DNA from: Allobosea sp. Root483D1
GTDB taxonomy: Bacteria; Pseudomonadota; Alphaproteobacteria; Rhizobiales; Beijerinckiaceae
Length of the DNA stretch: 64,000 nt
Assembly: GCF_001429505.1 (NCBI RefSeq)
Contig: NZ_LMJW01000001.1
Location: forward strand, 932,606-996,605
Direction of reading: 5' to 3'
Part shown: positions 59,931 to 64,000 of the stretch, piece by piece
Layout of the letters: each line of letters begins with the position of its first letter
Numbering within the stretch: the stretch's first letter is position 1
Notes under the pieces: model-generated
What the model saw: the letters and a program-made list of their open reading frames with translations, nothing else
Databases searched by the model: none
Told to the model about the DNA's origin: nothing
Made by a program: the position numbers and the translations under genes

Positions 59931-60806
59931 TCAGCGCAAGAGGTTCGGGGGCAATGGCGGCTCTTCACTGAGCAGAGTGATCCTTACCCGTCGGTTTGGC
60001 GAGATGTAGGGGTTGTCGGGGAAGACCGGCTCGGTGTCGGCGCGCCCCACCACGGAAACGAAGCGGTCGTTGGGGAACCCTGCACCCGACAGGATCTCGC
60101 GCACGGCGAGCGCGCGCCCGGTGGTAAGGCTCCAGGGATCGACGCCCGCCGCCGAGCCCGGACGCGCGGCGGCCGTGTGGCCGGTGACAGCCAAGCGGTT
60201 GGGCAGGCGGCGCAAAGTGGGCGCCAGCGTCTCCAGCACGCGACGGGTGCTCGGGTAGGGCTGGACCGAGCCCTCGGGGAACATGGAGCGGCCGGACTCG
60301 TCCATGAGGGCAACATCCAACCCCTCCTTGGTCGGCTCGATCACGATGTTGCGCGACAGCTCGGCAATTTCGGGCATGCTCTGGAGCGCCTGCCGGAGGC
60401 TGGCTATCGCGCTGTGGTTGGCCTGCTGGCTGGCAGCCGAGCGGTTGACCTCCTCGCGGTCGCCGGTGCCGCCGGAGTTGGTCCGGCGCGCTCTGTCCTC
60501 CGGCCTGGCGGCCCCTGTCGCCACCTCGCGTGGCGGCGACGGCTTGCTGCCTGATTTGTCGAGGGCGGTACCCCACAGCATGCCGCCAGAGCCACTGGTG
60601 CTGGGACTCAAAGACCCCGGCGCGAAATACTCCGCCAGGCCTTCCTTCTGCTCCTGCGTCGTCATGCTGATCAGCCACATCAGCAGAAAGAACGCCATCA
60701 TGGCGGTCACGAAGTCCGCATAGGCAATCTTCCAGGCGCCGCCATGGTGCGCATGCGCGGCCTTCTTGACCTTCTTGACGATGATCGTCTGGGCGGGCTT
60801 GGTCAT
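59931..60806 (-). CDS. motB: flagellar motor protein MotB
   Basis: A 291-residue inner-membrane protein. It starts with a basic cytoplasmic tail, then the single membrane segment with the proton-binding Asp31 (AYADFVTAMMAFFLLMW) and a periplasmic plug. Residues about 155-280 are the OmpA-like peptidoglycan-binding domain (TGHTAAARPGS, then SLTTGRALAVREIL and SPNRRVRITLL). It should pair with MotA to drive the flagellum with protons. It follows motA by 27 bp on the same strand. A long Ser/Gly/Pro-rich linker lies between plug and OmpA domain. Confidence 0.95.
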   Translation of the reverse strand: MTKPAQTIIVKKVKKAAHAHHGGAWKIAYADFVTAMMAFFLLMWLISMTTQEQKEGLAEYFAPGSLSPSTSGSGGMLWGTALDKSGSKPSPPREVATGAARPEDRARRTNSGGTGDREEVNRSAASQQANHSAIASLRQALQSMPEIAELSRNIVIEPTKEGLDVALMDESGRSMFPEGSVQPYPSTRRVLETLAPTLRRLPNRLAVTGHTAAARPGSAAGVDPWSLTTGRALAVREILSGAGFPNDRFVSVVGRADTEPVFPDNPYISPNRRVRITLLSEEPPLPPNLLR

Positions 60807-60833
60807 CGAGTCCCTGCTGGAGATTGGGCCGGA

Positions 60834-61691
60834 TCAGGCGGCCAGTTTGGCGGTTGCCGCTTCCACTTCGCTGAAGGTCGGGCGGACGTCGCTCATCAGA
60901 GCCTTGCGAGCAAATTCGACCGCCATCACCGGCGGCTGGCCGCTGACATGGGCAAGGAGACCCGCCTTGAGTGACAGGAAGTATTTGGCTTCCGCCTCGA
61001 AGGTGCTCTTGAGCGATGCCGCCATGGGCGCGAAGAAGCCGTAGGCGACGAAGACGCCGAAGAAGGTGCCCACGAGCGCGCCGCCGATCAGATGTCCCAG
61101 CACCTCCGGCGGCTCTTTGATCGCCCCCATCGTCTTGATCACGCCGAGCACGGCGGCGACGATGCCGAGCGCCGGTGTTCCGTCGGCGAGCGACTGCATG
61201 GCCGAAACGAGACGCTCCTGCTCCTGGTGGTGCGTTTCCAGTTCCTCGTCCATGAGAGCGTCGATCTCGTGGGCGTTGTTGGCGCCCAGCGACAGCATGC
61301 GCATGTAGTCGCAGACGAACTCGACCGCATGATGGTTCGCAGCGAACGTCGGGAAGGCATTGAACAGCGTCGATTTTTCCGGATTTTCAATGTGCTCCTC
61401 GACAGCGAGCATGCCCTTCTGCCTCACGAGCTTGTACAATGAATACTGCATCCCCAGCAGTTCGACGTAGCATTCCTGCGTGTACTTGGAGCCCTTCAGG
61501 ATCGTGCCGAGCATGGAAGGCACGGCCTTGAGGACCGGCGGGGGATTGCCGATGATGAAGGCGCCGATCGCGGCACCGAGGATGATGACGAACTCGAACG
61601 GCTGCCAAAGGACGAGGAGGTGGCCACCCATGGCCGCGTAACTGCCGAAGACGCAGACGAAGACAATGATTGCGCCGACGATCAGCCGCAT
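60834..61691 (-). CDS. motA: flagellar motor stator protein MotA
   Basis: A 285-residue inner-membrane protein of normal length with four membrane segments: two at the start (IVGAIIVFVCVFGSYAAMGG and FVIILGAAIGAFIIG) and two near residues 170-225 (TPALGIVAAVLGVIKTMG and GALVGTFFGVFVAYGF). The cytoplasmic loop holds charged residues for the rotor contact. It forms the stator with MotB. No other flagellar gene lies in the window, so the flagellar cluster is elsewhere or begins beyond it. Confidence 0.95.
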   Translation of the reverse strand: MRLIVGAIIVFVCVFGSYAAMGGHLLVLWQPFEFVIILGAAIGAFIIGNPPPVLKAVPSMLGTILKGSKYTQECYVELLGMQYSLYKLVRQKGMLAVEEHIENPEKSTLFNAFPTFAANHHAVEFVCDYMRMLSLGANNAHEIDALMDEELETHHQEQERLVSAMQSLADGTPALGIVAAVLGVIKTMGAIKEPPEVLGHLIGGALVGTFFGVFVAYGFFAPMAASLKSTFEAEAKYFLSLKAGLLAHVSGQPPVMAVEFARKALMSDVRPTFSEVEAATAKLAA

Positions 61692-62075
61692 GGTGTGTCA
61701 CCCTCGCACCGCAGCAGCTACAGCCCGCGCGAAGCCACTACCCGTCCCAGGAAATGAACGATCAAGGTTAATGGCGAGTTAGGGACATGGCGGGCTTGGG
61801 GCGACAAATTGGCCCAGGGGAGGAAACCGGAGTGCAATGACCGGCCCGCGGCTCGCCTGGTGAGCAGCGACTCTTGCGAATGCCCGCTGAGGGCGGTCGC
61901 GGTTAGTAAGCAACGGTCGCCTGGTTATGTCTGCTTTCCGGCAGTAGTAGAACGCCGACCGCTGACCCAATCGCGATATTCGTCACGTCAGGCGACTTGA
62001 CCCGATTGGCCCAATGGAGACGAGAAGCCTGGCCTGGGCGAACCTCAGGCCAGGCTCTGCTTCGTAACTTTCGGA
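61692..62075. other. 384-bp intergenic region with a possible dispersed-repeat remnant
   Basis: No convincing gene is seen between motA and the Bug gene. The stretch 61920-61960 contains TATGTCTGCTTTCCGGCAG; read on the minus strand it gives SAFYYCRKADIT, like the spurious SAF..KADI translations of interspersed repeats common in Rhizobiales. This resemblance is from memory. The motA promoter should lie near 61700-61790, and a strong hairpin ends the region (62026-62056). Confidence 0.35.
62026..62056 (-). terminator. hairpin terminator after the second Bug gene
   Basis: AGCCTGGCCTG (62026-62036) and CAGGCCAGGCT (62046-62056) form a perfect 11-bp stem with a 9-base loop, 19 bp after the Bug stop. 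On the minus strand the stem is followed by TTCTCGTCT, a weak T-rich tail, fitting a Rho-independent terminator. Confidence 0.65.
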
Positions 62076-63062
62076 TCAATCCAGCGAGATCGCCGCAGCC
62101 TTCACGACCTCCGCCCATTTCGCCACTTCCTGCGTCTGCGCGGCCTTCACCGCCGCGGCATCGCCGCTGAGCGAACGCACGCCGATCGTCGCGAGCTTCT
62201 CGCGCCCTTCCGTGCTTTCGACATAGGCGCGGGTGATCGCGGCGATGCGCGCGACGATCGGTTCGGGCAGGCCCTTCGGCCCGACCATCGCGAACCAGCC
62301 CGTCGCGTTGACGCCCGGCAGGCCTGCCTCTGCCAGAGTCGGCACCTCCGGCAATTGCGGGGCGCGCTGGTCGCTGGTCACCGCCAGCGCACGGATGGCG
62401 CCGCTTTTGACATGCGGGATATAGGCGGGGATGAAGTCGATGGCGACATTGACCGTTCCCGCCAGCAGATCGGTCGAGAGCGGGGCCGAGCCGCGATAGG
62501 GCACATGCGTCATCTGGAAGCCGGCCTTGTGCTGGATCAGCTCGCCGGTGACATGGCCCATCAGCCCGAAACCGGGGCTGCCGAAGGTCAGCTTGCCCGG
62601 ATTGGCCTTGCCGTAGGCAACGAGCTCGGCAAAGGACTTGACCGGCAGCGAGGGATGGACCGCGACGATGCCCTGGACGTCGCCAAGCAGCGCGACTGGC
62701 GCGAAATCGGCAAGCGGGTCGAAGGCCAGCTTCTTGTAGAGCAGCTTGTTGGTCGCCAGTGGCCCGGAGGAAGAGAACAGCAGCGTATAGCCGTCCGCCG
62801 CCGCCCGGACGACGCCGGTCGCCGCGATGTTGCCGCCGGCACCGGTCTTGTTCTCGACGACGAAGCCCTGACCGAGTTCGCTGCGCAGACGCTCCGCCAG
62901 CAGGCGGGCGACGACATCGGTCGAGGCGCCCGCCGGGAACGGCACGACGATGGTGACCGGCCGGCTCGGCCAGGTATCGGCGAAAGCCCTCCCCTGGGCG
63001 GCCAGCGCGCCGGCGCCTGCGAGAGAGGCCATGAAGCCACGGCGTGAGATCGGCCGCATCAT
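62076..63062 (-). CDS. Bug/TctC family substrate-binding protein
   Basis: A 328-residue periplasmic protein. The ATG at 63062 follows GGAGGAAAC. It has a twin-arginine signal (ISRRGFMASLAGAGALA) cleaved near AFADT. Family marks: VPFPAGASTDVVARLLAE, VVENKTGAGGNIAA, DGYTLLFSSSG, GSPGFGLMGHVTGEL and VPYRGSAPLSTDL. It should bind a carboxylic acid. No TctA/TctB genes are near. It lies 85 bp after an IclR regulator gene on the same strand and is followed by a strong hairpin terminator, so it forms a unit of one or two genes. Confidence 0.92.
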   Translation of the reverse strand: MMRPISRRGFMASLAGAGALAAQGRAFADTWPSRPVTIVVPFPAGASTDVVARLLAERLRSELGQGFVVENKTGAGGNIAATGVVRAAADGYTLLFSSSGPLATNKLLYKKLAFDPLADFAPVALLGDVQGIVAVHPSLPVKSFAELVAYGKANPGKLTFGSPGFGLMGHVTGELIQHKAGFQMTHVPYRGSAPLSTDLLAGTVNVAIDFIPAYIPHVKSGAIRALAVTSDQRAPQLPEVPTLAEAGLPGVNATGWFAMVGPKGLPEPIVARIAAITRAYVESTEGREKLATIGVRSLSGDAAAVKAAQTQEVAKWAEVVKAAAISLD

Positions 63063-63078
63063 TGAGGTTTCCTCCAGA

Positions 63079-63108
63079 CAAAGTTGCTTTGAAGCTGTTG
63101 TCCGGACA
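63079..63108 (-). promoter_or_regulatory. inverted repeats between the IclR gene and the Bug gene
   Basis: CAAAG-TTG-CTTTG (63079-63091) and the perfect palindrome TGTCCGGACA (63099-63108) lie in the 85-bp gap just before the Bug gene. They are candidate sites for the IclR protein encoded upstream; direct evidence is lacking. Confidence 0.35.
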
Positions 63109-63147
63109 CTAGGCACGGGCCGCGCGCGTCCCTTTGGGAAAGCCCCG

Positions 63148-63951
63148 CTATTTCTCGCCTTGAAACGCAACGCCCATGGATTGCGAGAGCGCATCGAGCT
63201 GCGCCTCGATATTGGCGGCCGCCTTCTTCAGCGGATGGATGATCCTGGCCTTGTCGTCGGGATTGGGAACCGCGGCACGGAAGAAGGTGACGCCGAAGGT
63301 CGCGAGCACGCGCTCGCCGAGCTTGATCGGCACCGCGATCGTCGCGGAATTGCGCGGCTCGGCGGCAGGATCGCGCTCGGTGTAGCCGCGCCGGCGCGCC
63401 TGCTCGATCATGCGCTCGACATCCTCGTCGCTGAGGCTGCTGTTCTCCGGCTCGGCCGAGCTACGCATGGCGGCGCGCAGCACCTCTCGTTCCTCTTCGG
63501 GGCAGAAGGCGAGATAGGCGCGTCCGAGCGCCCGGCCGCCGAGATTCAGCCGATAGCCGAGGGTCGCATGAAAGGGCGAGATCGGGCTGTCGGGAATCGT
63601 CGAGAAGCGCACGACCACCGCGTCATAGTCGAGCAGGCAGACGGCGCAGGGCCATTTGATCTGGCGCGTCAAAGCGGTCGCCCAAGGCCGCGCCGCCTCG
63701 ATCACCATCGGCGCGCCATGGAAGCCCGAGCTCAGATGCGCGACCTGCGAGGTCACGAGATAGCCGCGCATGCGCTCGTCGCGCACGACATAGCCGGCCC
63801 CGATCAGGGTCTCGAGCAGCCGCACGATCGTCGGCTTCGGCAGGCCGGTGCGGCGATGCAACTCGCCGACGGTCGCGACGCTGCAGCGGTTGACCTCGGT
63901 CAGCAGCCGCAGCGCCTTGAGAACGGACTGGACAGGCGCAAAGGAGAACAC
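63148..63951 (-). CDS. IclR family transcriptional regulator
   Basis: A 267-residue regulator with GTG start at 63951; an in-frame TAG lies 13 codons further up. Residues 5-70 are the winged helix (VQSVLKALRLLTEVNRCSVATVGEL in parts, then TGLPKPTIVRLLETLIGAGYV). Residues about 80-255 are the IclR ligand domain (LNLGGRALGRAYLAFCPEEER, then RNSATIAVPIKLGERVLATFGVTF). The ligand is likely a small aromatic or organic acid. It lies directly upstream of the Bug gene on the same strand and probably controls it. No strong ribosome site is seen. Confidence 0.92.
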   Translation of the reverse strand: MFSFAPVQSVLKALRLLTEVNRCSVATVGELHRRTGLPKPTIVRLLETLIGAGYVVRDERMRGYLVTSQVAHLSSGFHGAPMVIEAARPWATALTRQIKWPCAVCLLDYDAVVVRFSTIPDSPISPFHATLGYRLNLGGRALGRAYLAFCPEEEREVLRAAMRSSAEPENSSLSDEDVERMIEQARRRGYTERDPAAEPRNSATIAVPIKLGERVLATFGVTFFRAAVPNPDDKARIIHPLKKAAANIEAQLDALSQSMGVAFQGEK

Positions 63952-64000
63952 GTTGCGGATCCGGCTAAGCGAGCACGAACCGCCTTTCTAGACCGGAATC

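Noticed and set aside
61809..62000. Small plus-strand frame of 63 codons in the gap after motA
   Set aside because: No ribosome site or family and unusual composition; it overlaps a possible repeat remnant.

Overview
The window is GC-rich, densely coded DNA from an alphaproteobacterium. The families present (an IalB-type protein, SapC, several Bug/TctC binding proteins, an AapJ-like binding protein, a NrsF-paired ECF sigma factor, MotA/MotB) suggest Hyphomicrobiales/Rhizobiales, perhaps a Bosea-like soil or plant bacterium. The genus is inference from gene content only. I see no rRNA, tRNA, CRISPR array, insertion sequence or prophage. Nearly every base is in, or next to, a protein gene.

Layout. 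1-3606: the end of an unknown gene, a small unknown protein, a TetR regulator, and a pair made of a winged-helix-like protein and an MFS transporter, with near-palindromic sites before and after the pair. 3849-24347: a surface-adhesion locus reading IalB-like protein, a 5,845-residue secreted adhesin (TpsA/LktA type), its outer-membrane transporter (TpsB/ShlB type) and a SapC protein. The adhesin gene fills over a quarter of the window. 24371-30960 (minus): MFS transporter, SDR, aldehyde dehydrogenase, GMC oxidoreductase and a LivK-type binding protein. 31220-38865 (minus): a tight seven-gene acyl-CoA operon (CoA-transferase, acyl-CoA dehydrogenase, MmgE/PrpD, enoyl-CoA hydratase, HMG-CoA-lyase-like enzyme, Bug binding protein, quinone oxidoreductase), divergent from a GntR regulator. 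The same two 9-bp words occur upstream of this operon and of the LivK-type gene, so the two units may form one regulon.

39829-44222: an AraC regulator, a TonB-dependent siderophore receptor and an iron-type binding protein, with a 31-bp imperfect palindrome in the AraC/receptor gap. 44261-49573 (minus): an unusual operon of a ThDP enzyme, an OpgC-type membrane acyltransferase, a TPR protein, a small membrane protein and a YHS-domain protein. 49646-52003: a secreted esterase, an ECF sigma factor and its NrsF-type anti-sigma. A sequence matching the SigF-type promoter (GTAACC, 16 bases, CGAA) lies before the anti-sigma gene, and a near match lies before the ThDP operon. 52209-53729: a soluble globin-coupled chemoreceptor, preceded by a perfect FNR/FixK box.

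53766-59697: a small-molecule cluster (SDR, Ldh-type dehydrogenase and AapJ-like binding protein on one strand; HpcH/HpaI aldolase, bicupin and DUF6282 metal-hydrolase-like protein on the other). 59931-61691: motAB. 62076-63951: a second Bug binding protein behind an IclR regulator. Five solute-binding proteins occur with no permease or ATPase gene beside them.

The strongest candidates for something new are the adhesin locus (with two sets of helical repeats, an EF-hand-like loop and paired cysteines), the FNR-linked oxygen chemoreceptor, the proposed ECF regulon, and the bicupin/DUF6282/aldolase pathway.
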